Of a DNA stretch of 64,000 nt, positions 1 through 9,434 are shown piece after piece. Position 1 is the stretch's first letter. Each line of letters opens with the position of its first letter. The notes beneath the pieces were generated by a model, which saw nothing but the letters and a program-made list of their open reading frames with translations, had not been told where the DNA came from and searched no databases. The position numbers and the translations under genes were made by a program. The DNA comes from CAWBJP01 sp963789165 (lineage in GTDB: Bacteria > Actinomycetota > Acidimicrobiia > IMCC26256 > BP-133), in NCBI GenBank assembly GCA_963789165.1, contig CAWBJP010000013.1, positions 8,345-72,344 of the forward strand, given 5' to 3'.

Positions 1-2331
1 GCCACCCCGCACCCCGGGGTGGGAGAACCAGTTCGTGCGCAGGGTGGCCTGGACCAGGGCCAGGAACGACCGCAGGATGCGGTCCTGGTCCAGGCTGGCC
101 ACGGCGTCGATGCCCGCCTCCAGGCGCTTGGTCAGGACGCTGGCGTCGTCCTCCGGGTCGAGGTGGCGCTCAGGGTCGAACCGGGCGTGGAACAGCTCCA
201 CGAGCAGGCGGGCGACGTGCGGGTTGGCCACGAGCGCATTGGCCAGGTAGGACTGGGAGAAGGTGCTGCCCGCCTGGCGCTGGTAGCGGGCGTAGGCCCG
301 GAGGACGGCCACCTCCCGCCAGGTCAGGCCGGCGCCGAGCACCAGGCGGTTGAACCGGTCGTTCTCCGCCTCGCCCCGCCAGACGGCGGCGAAGGCATCG
401 CTGAAGTTCTCCCGCCGCCCATCGGCCTCCAGGTCCCTTTCGGGGATCCGGGGGACATCACCGGCCTCGGGCGGGGCCAGCCCGAAGTCGTGGATCCACA
501 CGGTGGTCCCCTCCCGGGGGCGTACCTCGTAGGGCCGCTGGTCGATGACCCGGACCCCCATGTTCTCCAGGGCGGGGAGGACGTCGGAGAGGGGCACGGG
601 GCGGCCGGCCTGGAACAGCTTGAAGCGCAGGAGGCCGTCGGCCGCCTCCAGCGGGTTGGTGAGGGACAGGGCGAGGTCGGCACCCGCCCCGAGGGACTCG
701 ATGCGGTCGATGTCCGCCACCGCGGCGCGGGCAGGGAAGTCGGCCCGGTAGGCGGGGGGGAAGGCCTGGGCGTACCGGGCCAGCAGGGGGACGCCCCGCT
801 CCTCCCCGTGATGCTCCAGCGCCGCCTCGGTGAGGTCGTCGGCCCAGGCCCGGGCCGCCTCGGCGAGGCGTTCCTCCACGAGCTCGAGGTCGGCGGGCGG
901 AAGCGTGTCGGCCCCGGCGGCGGTGGCGTCGGTGTGGACCACGAAGTGCAGCCGGGCCAGGACGGACTCCCCCACCTGGGCGTGGTACTCGAAGGCCGTC
1001 CCCGAGAAGGCGGACATGAGGATGTCGGTGATCCGGCTCCGCACGGCCTGCGTGTAGCGATCGAGGGGGACGAAGACCAGACACGACCAGTAGCGGCCGA
1101 ACCGGTCCCGGCGGGCGAAGAGTCGCACCCGCTGTCGTTCCTGGAGGGCGAGGATGCCGAGCGCGGTCTCGTAGAGCTCGTCCACGGTGAGCTCGAACAG
1201 CTCCCGCCGGGGGTAGGCCTCGAGCACCTCGACGAGCGCCTTGCCGTTGTGGGAGGTGGGGGCGAACCCGGCCCGGTCGATCACGGCCTGCACCGTGCGG
1301 CACATGACCGGGATCTCGGAGGTCGCCGCCTTGTGCAGAGTGGAGGTGTACAGGCCCAGGAAGCGCCGCTCGCCCACCGCCGCGCCGGAGGAGTCATAGC
1401 GGACCACGCCGACGTAGTCGAGGGCGCCCGGGCGGTGGACGGTGGAGCGGGAGCTGGAACGGGTGAGGGTCACGGGGTGACCGGCCATGCGGGTTCGGTC
1501 CCGCAGGTGGGTGGGGACCCGGGCGAAGCTCTGGGAGGGGGTCAGCTCCGCTTCCCGTAGGACCCCGAGACCCGACCCGGGGACGGGTTCGAGCACGGTC
1601 TCGCCGCTGCGGGTGACCAGGTCGTAGTCCCGGAAGCCGAGGAACACGAAATGGTCGTCGGCCAGGAACCGCAACAGGTCGCGGGCGTCGGCCACCACGT
1701 CGGGATCGACCGGCGGGGGTCGTTCCTGGAGCTCCGCCGCCATGGCCAGCGCCTGGGCCCGCATGCCCGACCAGTCCTCCACCGCCGCCCGCACGTCGGA
1801 CAGCGTCCGGAGCAAGCCGTCGCGCAGCTCGGCCATCCGGGTGAGGCTGGGCTGGCGGTCGATCTCCACGTGGAGGAAGGCCTCGGCCATGGAATCCTGA
1901 CCGCCGATGCCGGTGAGGCGCCCGTCGCCGTTGCGGTTCACCGGGATGACGGGGTGGACGACGAGGTGCAGGCCGACGCCCTGGCGGGAGAGCTCCATGG
2001 ACACCGAGTCGACCAGGAAGGGCATGTCGTCGGTGGTGATCTCCACCACCGAATGGGGCGAGGCCCAGCCGTGCTCCTCGAAGGCCGGGGTGTAGACCCG
2101 GACCCGGGGACTGTCCGGCACCCGCTTCTCGGCCAGGTGGAGATGGGCCAGTCCGGCGCCGTAGACATCGACGGGATCGCGTCCCACCAGGTCCTCCGGC
2201 GCCACCCGCTCCCAGTACCGGGGCAGGAACCGGACCACCATGTCGGCCTGGGTTCCGGTCAGCCGGGAGCGGGCGTGGGCCACGGCCCGCTCGATCAGGG
2301 CGCTCCTGGCCGCCTCCAGCTTCGGGTTCAC
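1..2331 (-). CDS. gdhB: NAD-glutamate dehydrogenase (large, L_180 type), N-terminal half; runs off window
   Basis: This large NAD-dependent glutamate dehydrogenase should convert glutamate to 2-oxoglutarate and ammonium in the cytoplasm. The frame is open from a GTG at 2331 to the window edge, 777 codons, about half of the usual roughly 1,600-residue enzyme. Family landmarks visible in the translation are HLVVHPVIPVNRNGDG in the N-terminal ACT-like part, RRDRFGRYWSCLV followed by PLDRYT further on, and ATLRTNWF near the window edge, close to where the catalytic domain begins. The catalytic lysine region lies outside the window. The frame agrees at both ends, so no indel is evident. It starts 12 bases after the stop of the solute-binding protein gene and is probably the last gene of an fpg-lipoprotein-gdh transcript. 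Long open frames on the plus strand here are antisense shadows. Confidence 0.9.
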   Translation of the reverse strand, partial: MNPKLEAARSALIERAVAHARSRLTGTQADMVVRFLPRYWERVAPEDLVGRDPVDVYGAGLAHLHLAEKRVPDSPRVRVYTPAFEEHGWASPHSVVEITTDDMPFLVDSVSMELSRQGVGLHLVVHPVIPVNRNGDGRLTGIGGQDSMAEAFLHVEIDRQPSLTRMAELRDGLLRTLSDVRAAVEDWSGMRAQALAMAAELQERPPPVDPDVVADARDLLRFLADDHFVFLGFRDYDLVTRSGETVLEPVPGSGLGVLREAELTPSQSFARVPTHLRDRTRMAGHPVTLTRSSSRSTVHRPGALDYVGVVRYDSSGAAVGERRFLGLYTSTLHKAATSEIPVMCRTVQAVIDRAGFAPTSHNGKALVEVLEAYPRRELFELTVDELYETALGILALQERQRVRLFARRDRFGRYWSCLVFVPLDRYTQAVRSRITDILMSAFSGTAFEYHAQVGESVLARLHFVVHTDATAAGADTLPPADLELVEERLAEAARAWADDLTEAALEHHGEERGVPLLARYAQAFPPAYRADFPARAAVADIDRIESLGAGADLALSLTNPLEAADGLLRFKLFQAGRPVPLSDVLPALENMGVRVIDQRPYEVRPREGTTVWIHDFGLAPPEAGDVPRIPERDLEADGRRENFSDAFAAVWRGEAENDRFNRLVLGAGLTWREVAVLRAYARYQRQAGSTFSQSYLANALVANPHVARLLVELFHARFDPERHLDPEDDASVLTKRLEAGIDAVASLDQDRILRSFLALVQATLRTNWFSHPGVRGG

Positions 2332-2343
2332 CCGACCATCATC

Positions 2344-3639
2344 TCAGGGCTCGAAGATGGCGCGGGCCGCCCGCTCCATACGCCCGGCCACGTCGGCGGC
2401 CGAGTCCGGCTTGGTCAGGAACTCCTGAAGCAGGGGCCACAGCCCCTGGTTGGGATTGGCGCCGAAGGCGGGCGGCTCCAGGTCGGACATGTCGAAGCGG
2501 ACCACCTGGGCTCCCACCAGGGCCTGGGCCGCCCGCCGTTCCACCTCGGTCCGGTAGCTGGAGGCATCGACGTTCTTGTTGGGCGACGTGAAGCCGCCCA
2601 GAGCCGCCCAAACTTCGGCCGCTTCCGGAGTGGCCAGGAACTCCACCAGGGCACGGCCCCCCGGGGTGTCGTCCAGGAGGACGGCGGCGTCGCCGCCCAC
2701 CACCACCGAGGGCGGTGAACCGCCGATGGAGGGAAAGTCGACGAGACCGGCGTTCTCGCCGGCCACCGGTGGGTTCGCCTCGAGGACGAAGCCGGCCTTC
2801 GGTGGCTCGGTCAGGACGTTGGCCACCGAGGCGGGGAAGTCGGTCTCCCGTGCCCCCTGGACACCGCCGGCCAGCCACTGGGGCCGGAACACCTCGGCCC
2901 AGGTGTGGAGAGCCTCGACCACCGTGGGGTCGTCCCAGGCCAGCAGGTGCCGGGTCAGGTCGGTATAGGCCGTCGTTCCCGCGGTCCGGAGGTAGACGTT
3001 CTCGAACCAGTCGGTGAGCGTCCAGGCGTCGGCCCCGCCCACCGATACAGGAGCGAGGCCGTCACCGGCCACGGCGGCGGCGGCGGCCTGGAGCTCCTCC
3101 CAGGTGGTGGGAGGCTTCACACCGGCGGCATCGAGGACCGCCGGGTTGAACCACAGAGTCGACTTGTTGGCAGCCTTGAACCACACGCCGTACAGCTGTC
3201 CGTTGGCCGTTCCCAGCTCCCGCCACGCCGGGTCGTAGTGGCGGTCCACCAGATCGGCAACGGTCTGGGGCAGCGGCTTGAGCGCGCCGCGGCCGGACAG
3301 CTCGCCGAGGAGGCGCGCCTGGGGCAGGAGGGCTACGTCGGGCGGCTTGCCGGCGTCGAGTCGGGAGGCCAGGAAGGTGGCCATGTCGGGGCCACTGGAG
3401 GTGAACTTCACCGTGACTCCGGTGCTTTCCTCGAACCGGGCGAGCACGGCGGAGAACCGCTCCTGGTCGGTTCCCGACCAGATGGCCGTCACCTCGATCT
3501 GCTGACCCTTGAGCGGGTCGCCGTTCCCGCCCTCCTCGCCGTCGTCGCCCCCGGAGCACGAGACGGCCAGCAACACGGGGACGAGCCAGAGGGAGAGCAA
3601 CCGCAAGCGGGGCACGGGCAGTGAGCTTAAGGCGCTCAC
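2344..3639 (-). CDS. Extracellular solute-binding lipoprotein (ABC sugar-binding type)
   Basis: This looks like an ABC-importer binding protein of the extracellular solute-binding protein family 1 (carbohydrate) type, 431 aa. The GTG at 3639 was chosen because it overlaps the glycosylase stop by four bases (GTGA) and is followed directly by a signal peptide ending in LLAVSCSGG, a probable lipobox with the modified Cys near residue 21. A longer in-frame start exists at 3801 but would put charged, proline-rich residues before the signal. The mature part has the family pattern of an AIWSGTDQERF strand, a FEESTGVTVKF element and PTTWEEL. No permease or ATPase gene lies next to it, so it is an orphan whose ligand cannot be named. 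Confidence 0.85.
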   Translation of the reverse strand: MSALSSLPVPRLRLLSLWLVPVLLAVSCSGGDDGEEGGNGDPLKGQQIEVTAIWSGTDQERFSAVLARFEESTGVTVKFTSSGPDMATFLASRLDAGKPPDVALLPQARLLGELSGRGALKPLPQTVADLVDRHYDPAWRELGTANGQLYGVWFKAANKSTLWFNPAVLDAAGVKPPTTWEELQAAAAAVAGDGLAPVSVGGADAWTLTDWFENVYLRTAGTTAYTDLTRHLLAWDDPTVVEALHTWAEVFRPQWLAGGVQGARETDFPASVANVLTEPPKAGFVLEANPPVAGENAGLVDFPSIGGSPPSVVVGGDAAVLLDDTPGGRALVEFLATPEAAEVWAALGGFTSPNKNVDASSYRTEVERRAAQALVGAQVVRFDMSDLEPPAFGANPNQGLWPLLQEFLTKPDSAADVAGRMERAARAIFEP

Positions 3640-4421
3640 CTCTGGTGGGTAGGGCAGGACCAGGAGGTGCGCCCCCCGATGGTGCGGCGTATGAGGGGGG
3701 TCCCGTCCTTCGGGCAGACGCCGCCCGGCTGGCGGGAGGGGCCCAGCTCGCCGGCATGCGAGCCGAGGCCGCCGAGGCGCTCGAGGGTGCGGCGGATCCA
3801 ACCGGCGAGACGGCGGACCTCGGCCGGGTCGAGAGAACCGGCCGGGCGGGCGGGGTCGAGCCCGGCCCGGTAGAGGATCTCGTCCACCAGCAGGTTGCCG
3901 AGCCCCGAGACTTTGGCCTGGTCCATGAGCCTCGTCTTGAGCGGTGCCCGGCTCGTGCCGAGCACCCGGGCCAGGGCGGCAGGCGTAAGCAGGGCGGCGT
4001 CAGGGCCGAGGAGAGCTTCGTCGGGTTCGAGCTCGGCGCCGCCCAGGCGCCGGGCGTCCCGCACCCTCAGATCGCCACCGTTGTCGAAGACCACGACAAG
4101 GCGGTCCCAGGCGGCGACGTCCCGGTTGCTCGAGTAGATGAGCTCGTCGACGCCTGCCGTGCCGTCGACCAGGAGCTTCCCGGTCATGCCGAACCGCAGC
4201 CCGAGGACGGGCCCGTCGCCGCTGGTCTCCAGCAGGAGGCGCTTGCCCGTCCGCCGGGCCAAGGTGAAGGACCGTCCGACCAGGGTGTCGGACAGGGCGC
4301 CGGCGGTCAGGCCGCCCTTCAGCCACCAGGCATCCGGCGCCACCACCTCGCTGATCACCCGGTCGAGGGCCTTCGCCTCCGCCAGCCGGCGGTAGGCCTC
4401 GATCTCGATCAGCTCGGGCAT
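3636..4421 (-). CDS. Fpg/Nei family DNA glycosylase (formamidopyrimidine or endonuclease VIII type)
   Basis: This base-excision repair glycosylase/AP lyase has 261 aa, the normal size. It begins MPELIEIE, giving the catalytic Pro1 and Glu2 after Met removal. The middle carries FGMTGKLLV, which holds the family lysine, and the helix-two-turn-helix region reads LMDQAKVSGLGNLLVDEILYR. The C-terminal zinc finger is unusual: the usual CxxC pairs are replaced by CPKD and CPTH, leaving two Cys, one Asp and one His as possible ligands. The gene starts 26 bases after ilvD and ends overlapping the lipoprotein start, so these genes are probably cotranscribed. Whether it acts on 8-oxoguanine or oxidised pyrimidines cannot be read from the sequence. 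Confidence 0.88.
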   Translation of the reverse strand: MPELIEIEAYRRLAEAKALDRVISEVVAPDAWWLKGGLTAGALSDTLVGRSFTLARRTGKRLLLETSGDGPVLGLRFGMTGKLLVDGTAGVDELIYSSNRDVAAWDRLVVVFDNGGDLRVRDARRLGGAELEPDEALLGPDAALLTPAALARVLGTSRAPLKTRLMDQAKVSGLGNLLVDEILYRAGLDPARPAGSLDPAEVRRLAGWIRRTLERLGGLGSHAGELGPSRQPGGVCPKDGTPLIRRTIGGRTSWSCPTHQR

Positions 4422-4447
4422 GGCGTCAGTTTGCCCAGCTCAGGCTT

Positions 4448-6133
4448 TCAGCCCTCGAGGTTGGTGATGGCTCCACGTGATGCCGACTGCACCTGTCGGG
4501 CGTACTTGCCCAGGAAGCCGCTGGTGTAGCGGGGCTCGTTCGGCTTCCAGCCGTCCCGCCGGCGGGCCATCTCGGCCTCGTCGACGAGGACGTCGAGCCG
4601 GCGGTTGGGCACGTCGATCACGATCGTGTCCCCGTCCTGGACGAAGGCGATGGGACCGCCGAGGGGGGCTTCGGGGGTGACGTGGGCCACGGAGAAACCG
4701 TGGGTGGCGCCCGAGAAGCGGCCGTCGGTGACCAGGGCCACGTCGGCCGAGTGGCCCGTCCCCTTCACCGCCGCGGTGACGGAGAGCATCTCCCGCATGC
4801 CCGGCCCGCCGACCGGGCCCTCGTAGCGGATGATGAGCACGTCGCCGGGCTGGAGGTGGTTGCCGGTGACGTAGGCCATGCAGTCGGACTCGTCGTCGAA
4901 GACCCGGGCCGGACCCTCGAAACGCAGGCCCGTCATGCCGGCGATCTTCACCACGGCGCCCTCGGGGGCGAGGCTGCCGTAGATGATGCCGGTGCCGCCC
5001 TCGGCGTGGATCGGGTTGGACAGCGGGCGGATCACCTCGCCGTCGGGAGCGGGTGGGTTGAGGGCGTCAAGGTTCTCGGCCACCGTCCGGCCTGACACCG
5101 TGAGGGCGTCGCCGTGCAGCAGCCCGCCTTCGAGCAGCTCCCGCATCACCACCGGGATGCCGCCGATCCGGTCGATGTCCACCATCTGGAACCGGCCGCC
5201 GGGCTTGGTGTCACCGATGTGGGGGACCCGGCGGCTGACCCGGTCGAAGTCGTCGAGGGTCAGCTCCACCCGGGCCTCGTGGGCGATGGCCAGGAGGTGG
5301 AGGACGGCGTTGGTCGAGCCGCCGACGGCCATGGAGACGGCGATGGCGTTCTCGAACGCCTCCTTGGTCATGATCTGCCGGGGCCGGATCCCGAGCTTGA
5401 GCAGGTTGATGACGGCCTCGCCCGAGGCGTGGGCGAAGCCGTCGCGGCGGGCGTCGGGGGCGGGGGCGGTCGAGCTCCCGGGCAGCGACATGCCGATGGC
5501 CTCGGCGATGGAGGCCATGGTGTTGGCCGTGAACATGCCGGCGCAGGAACCCTCGCCGGGACAGGCGCTGCGCTCGATGTCGCACAACTCGTCGTCGTCG
5601 ATGATCCCCGCCGCGCAGGCCCCCACCGCCTCGAAGACGTCCTGGATGCTGATGTCGCGGTCCTGGTGACGGCCGGGCATGATCGTGCCGCCGTAGAGGA
5701 ACACCGCCGGGAGGTTGAGGCGGGCGGCGGCCATGAGCATGCCGGGCAGGCTCTTGTCGCACCCGGCCAGGGTGACCATCCCGTCGAGGCGCTCGCCGTG
5801 CATGACGCACTCGACCGAGTCGGCGATGATCTCCCGCGACGGCAGCGAGGCCCGCATGCCTTCGGTGCCCATGGAGATCCCGTCGGACACGGCGATGGTG
5901 GTGAACTCGAGCGGGAACCCGCCCGCCGCCCGGACCCCTTCCTTGGCCGCCTTGGCCAGCCGGTCGAGGGGCAGGTTGCAGGGCGTGACCTCATTCCAGG
6001 ACGAGGCGATGCCGACCTGGGAGCGGGCCCAGTCCCCCTCCCCCATCCCCACCGCCCGGAGCATGGCCCGCGACGGCGCCCGCTCCATCCCCTCGGTGAC
6101 CTCGTGGCTGCGCGGCTTGTGTGTGTCAGGCAT
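4448..6133 (-). CDS. ilvD: Dihydroxy-acid dehydratase
   Basis: IlvD converts 2,3-dihydroxy-3-methylbutanoate and its methylpentanoate homologue to 2-oxo acids in valine, leucine and isoleucine synthesis, and is cytoplasmic with an Fe-S cluster. The product is 561 aa, typical. Three cluster cysteines are visible in NEVTPCN (about residue 52), LAGCDKSLPG (about 125) and EGSCAGMFTANTM (about 197). The lysine after GCD is the carbamylated metal ligand, and the C-terminal DGRFSGATHGF motif is present. The ATG at 6133 fits family N-termini; the longer open frame upstream overlaps the divergent hydroxylase gene and was rejected. Only 18 bases separate this start from that gene, so the two promoters must overlap each other or lie inside coding sequence. 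Confidence 0.96.
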   Translation of the reverse strand: MPDTHKPRSHEVTEGMERAPSRAMLRAVGMGEGDWARSQVGIASSWNEVTPCNLPLDRLAKAAKEGVRAAGGFPLEFTTIAVSDGISMGTEGMRASLPSREIIADSVECVMHGERLDGMVTLAGCDKSLPGMLMAAARLNLPAVFLYGGTIMPGRHQDRDISIQDVFEAVGACAAGIIDDDELCDIERSACPGEGSCAGMFTANTMASIAEAIGMSLPGSSTAPAPDARRDGFAHASGEAVINLLKLGIRPRQIMTKEAFENAIAVSMAVGGSTNAVLHLLAIAHEARVELTLDDFDRVSRRVPHIGDTKPGGRFQMVDIDRIGGIPVVMRELLEGGLLHGDALTVSGRTVAENLDALNPPAPDGEVIRPLSNPIHAEGGTGIIYGSLAPEGAVVKIAGMTGLRFEGPARVFDDESDCMAYVTGNHLQPGDVLIIRYEGPVGGPGMREMLSVTAAVKGTGHSADVALVTDGRFSGATHGFSVAHVTPEAPLGGPIAFVQDGDTIVIDVPNRRLDVLVDEAEMARRRDGWKPNEPRYTSGFLGKYARQVQSASRGAITNLEG

Positions 6134-6151
6134 GGACGAAAGGCTAGCGAC

Positions 6152-8561
6152 GTGAACCCCCGAGCGACGATGGGTGAGCGCACGACCTGGGTCGGCCTGC
6201 CCGTGGAGCGGGTGGAGGACGAGGCCCTGCTGCGGGGCGAGGGCTGGTTCATGGACGACATCGATCCGCTCCCGGGGACGGCGGAGGCGGCGGTGGTGCG
6301 TTCGACGGCGGCCCATGCCCGCATCCTGTCCGTCGACTGCTCCGCCGCTCTGGCGGTGGACGGGGTGATCGGCGTGCTCACCGGGACGCAGGTGGGCGAG
6401 CTGACCCGTCCCTTCCCCTCGGCGCTTCGGGCCGGGATCGACTACCGGGCCGCTGCCGTCGAGGTGGCCCGTTACGTGGGCGAGCCGGTGGCCGTGGTGG
6501 TGGCCCGCGACCGGTACGTGGCCGAGGACGCCGCCGAACTCGTCGAGGTCGACTACGAGCCCCTGCCGGTGGCCGCCAGCCTGGAGGCCGCCCTGGCTCC
6601 GGGGGGGCCGGTCCTCCATGAGGCGGTGGGATCCAACGTCGTGTCCGACCGGCAGTTCGCCTACGGCGACTGCGCCGCCGCCCTCGACCGGGCCGACCTG
6701 GTGGTCCGCAAGACGTTCCGGCATCCCCGCTCGTCCTGCACGCCGGTGGAGGGTTACGGGGTCATCTGCCACTGGGAGGGGGACTCGGTCACCGCCTGGT
6801 CGAACTTCCAGGGCCCCTTCACCCTGCACGGGGTGACCGCCGCCGCCCTGGGGATCCCGCCGTCCCGCCTGCGCCTCATCTCACCGTCGGACTCGGGCGG
6901 GTCCTTCGGGGTGAAGGCCTCGATCTACCCGTACATCGTGCTCATGGCCCTCGCCTCCCGGGTCTGCGGTGTCCCCGTGCGCTGGACCGAGGACCGGGCG
7001 GAGCACCTCCTGGCCTCGTCCATGGCCACGGAGCGCCTGACTGAGGTCGAGGCCGGCTTCAGCGCCGGAGGGTGACCTGGTGGCGCTGAGGCTCGGCCTC
7101 ACCGACGACGTGGGCGCCTACGTCCGGGCCCCCGAGCCCGCCACCCTCTACCGCATGCACGGCGGGATCACCGGCCCGTACCGCGTCCGGGACGTCGAGG
7201 TGCGCAGCCGGGTGGTGGTCACCAACCGCTGCCCCACCGGGCTCAACCGGGGCTTCGGCGGACCCCAGCTCACCTTCGCCCTGGAGCGGACCATGGCCAT
7301 CGCCGCCACCCGCCTCGGCCTCGACCCGGCCGAGATCGTGGCCCGCAACCTGGTGCCCACCGAGGCGATGCCCTACCCGGCTCCGGCCGGAGCCGTCTAC
7401 GACTCCGGGGACTATCAGGCCTGCTTCCAGGAAGCGCTGCGCCTCGCCCACTACCACGAGGTGCGAGCCGAGCAGGCCGCAACCAGAAGCACGGCCGGGC
7501 GGGTGATCGGCATCGGCGTCGCCTGTGTGGTCGAGCCGTCAGCCTCGAACATGGGCTACATCACCCTGGCCCGGCCGGCGGAGGAGCGGGCCTCGGGCGC
7601 GGCCATGGACGGCAACGCCGAGACGGTGACCATCGCCATGGCCGCCGACGCCGGCGTCTCCGTCGGCTTCACCTCCACCCCCCAGGGCCAGGGCCACCGG
7701 ACGGTCGCCGCCCAGATCGTGGCCGACGCCCTGGGCGTGGCCCCGGACACCGTGACCGTCCATCCCGGCGCCGATACCCGGGCCCAGCCGTTCACGGTTT
7801 CGGCCGGCAACTACTCCAGCCGCTTCGCGGTGACGGTGGCGGGCGCCGTCCACACCGCCGCCTCCCGCCTGGCCGACCGGCTGCGGGCCATCGCCGCTCC
7901 GCAGCTGGGATGCACCCCGGCCGACGTGGAACTCATCGACGGGACGGCCCGGTTCGCCGGCGCCGAGGTTTCATTGCGGCGCCTGGCCGGCGCCGCCCAC
8001 TGGGACCCCGCCGGGCTACCCGACGGCGTCGACGGGCTCGCCATCACCATCACCTATGCGGTGCCCGGCCTGGCTCCGCCCGACGCCGCCGACCGGGTGA
8101 ACTCTTCGGCCGCCTACGGGTTCCTGGCCGACGTGGCCGTGGTCGAGGTCGACACCTCTACCGGCGAGGTGATGGTGCGGGACTACGTGACGGTCCACGA
8201 CGCCGGACGGGTGCTGCATCCGGCCCTGGCCGAAGGCCAGGTGCTGGGCGGGCTGGCCCACGGCCTCGGCGCCGCGCTCATGGAGCGCCACGTCTACGAC
8301 GGCGACGGCAACCTGCTCACCACCACGTTTCTGGACTACCCCTGTCCGACCGCCACCGAGCTGCCGACCCCGGTGACGGCCATGGTCGAGTCCCCCTCCC
8401 CCGTCACCCCCACCGGCGCCAAGGGCCTGGGCGAGGGGACCACCATGAGCGCGCCGGCGGCGGTGGCCAACGCGGTGGCCGACGCGCTCGGCGTGGAGGA
8501 CGTCGAGCTGCCCCTCACCCCAGCCCGGGTCTGGGCCCTTCTCCAGCCTCCCGGGGACAGG
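6152..8561 (+). CDS. Xanthine dehydrogenase/CoxL-family molybdopterin-binding large subunit, frameshifted
   Basis: This is the catalytic Mo-cofactor subunit of a heterotrimeric molybdenum hydroxylase. The first part (6152-7075) has the hammerhead domain, with GEGWFMDDI, RYVGEPVAVVVA and VDYEPLPV. It stops at a TGA after EVEAGFSAGG. The family resumes one frame over with LVALRLGLTDDVGAYV, then RGFGGPQ, TPQGQGHRT and GAKGLGEGTTMSAP, whose Glu is the conserved catalytic residue. One extra G near 7067 explains the break. The active-site loop reads RCPTGLNRGFGGPQ, not the VAYRCSFR of form I CO dehydrogenase, so CO oxidation is unlikely and the substrate is unknown. The GTG at 6152 with an upstream GAAAGG is preferred; ATG 6170 is possible. 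The downstream frame runs without a stop into the FAD subunit. Confidence 0.85.
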
Positions 8562-9434
8562 ATGAAGCCGCCGCCCTTCCGCTACGAGCGCCCCGCGTCC
8601 CTGGAGGAAGCCCTGGCGTTGCGCCGGGAGCACGGTGACGAGGCCCGGCCTCTGGCTGGCGGGCAGAGCCTGGTGCCCATGCTGAACCTGCGCCTGGCCC
8701 GTCCGACCGTTCTCGTGGATCTGAACCGGTTGCCCGCCCTCGACGGCATCTCCACGGTGAACGGCCATCTCGAAGTGGGGGCCCTGGCCCGGCAGCGGCG
8801 GCTCGAACGCAGCGGCGCCGCTACGCCGATCGGCGCCCTGTGCGACGCGCTCCCCCTGGTCGGGCATGTGGCCACCCGCAACCGGGGGACGGTGGGGGGC
8901 TCCGTGGCGCACGCCGACCCCGCCGCCGAACTGCCCCTGGCCCTGGTGACCCTCGGCGGCTCGGTGGTGGTCGAATCGGCGGTCCGGGGCCGAAGGGAGA
9001 TCCCGGCCAGATCGCTCTTCAGCGGCTTCCTCACCACCGCGCTGGAACCCGACGAGCTGGTGGTGGCCGTGCTCTTCCCCTCACCGGGCTCGGGCGAGGC
9101 GAGCGCCCTGGCCGAGCTGGCGCCCCGCCACGGCGACTTCGCCCTCGGCCTGGCGGCCGCATGGGTCCGGCTGGCCGACGGGCGGATCACCGCCGCCCGG
9201 GTCGCGGTGGGAGCCGTTGCCGACCGGCCGCTGGTCGTCTCCGTCGCCGCCGACGCCCTGGTCGGGCGCGAGCCGTCACCGGAAGCCGCCCGGGACGCCG
9301 GCGTCGCCGCCGCCGGCTCCGTGGAACCGACCGGCTCGCTTCATGCCCCGTCCGCCTACCAGCGCCATTTGGTCGGGGTCCTCGTCACTCGGGCCGTCGA
9401 TCGGGCCGCGACCCGGGCCGGAATCGTCCCATGA
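8562..9434 (+). CDS. FAD-binding (CoxM-type) subunit of molybdenum hydroxylase
   Basis: This is the medium subunit, carrying FAD between the 2Fe-2S subunit and the electron acceptor. From ATG 8562 it is 290 aa, the normal size for this family. Both FAD motifs are present: AGGQSLVPML near residue 30 and RNRGTVGGSVAHADPAAE near residue 110. The ATG follows a GGGGACAGG stretch that can act as ribosome binding site. As assembled, the large-subunit frame enters this gene with no stop, so the two read as a fusion. A TGA overlapping this ATG (8563-8565) lies one frame over from the large subunit, so one extra base upstream could have removed a normal ATGA junction. Its stop overlaps the next start by four bases. 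Confidence 0.88.
   Translation: MKPPPFRYERPASLEEALALRREHGDEARPLAGGQSLVPMLNLRLARPTVLVDLNRLPALDGISTVNGHLEVGALARQRRLERSGAATPIGALCDALPLVGHVATRNRGTVGGSVAHADPAAELPLALVTLGGSVVVESAVRGRREIPARSLFSGFLTTALEPDELVVAVLFPSPGSGEASALAELAPRHGDFALGLAAAWVRLADGRITAARVAVGAVADRPLVVSVAADALVGREPSPEAARDAGVAAAGSVEPTGSLHAPSAYQRHLVGVLVTRAVDRAATRAGIVP

Noticed and set aside
19..2718. Long plus-strand open frames at 19-1560 and 1651-2718
   Set aside because: They are antisense to the glutamate dehydrogenase and lipoprotein genes; their products are Gly/Val/Glu/His-rich shadows typical of GC-rich DNA, while the minus frame gives recognisable families.
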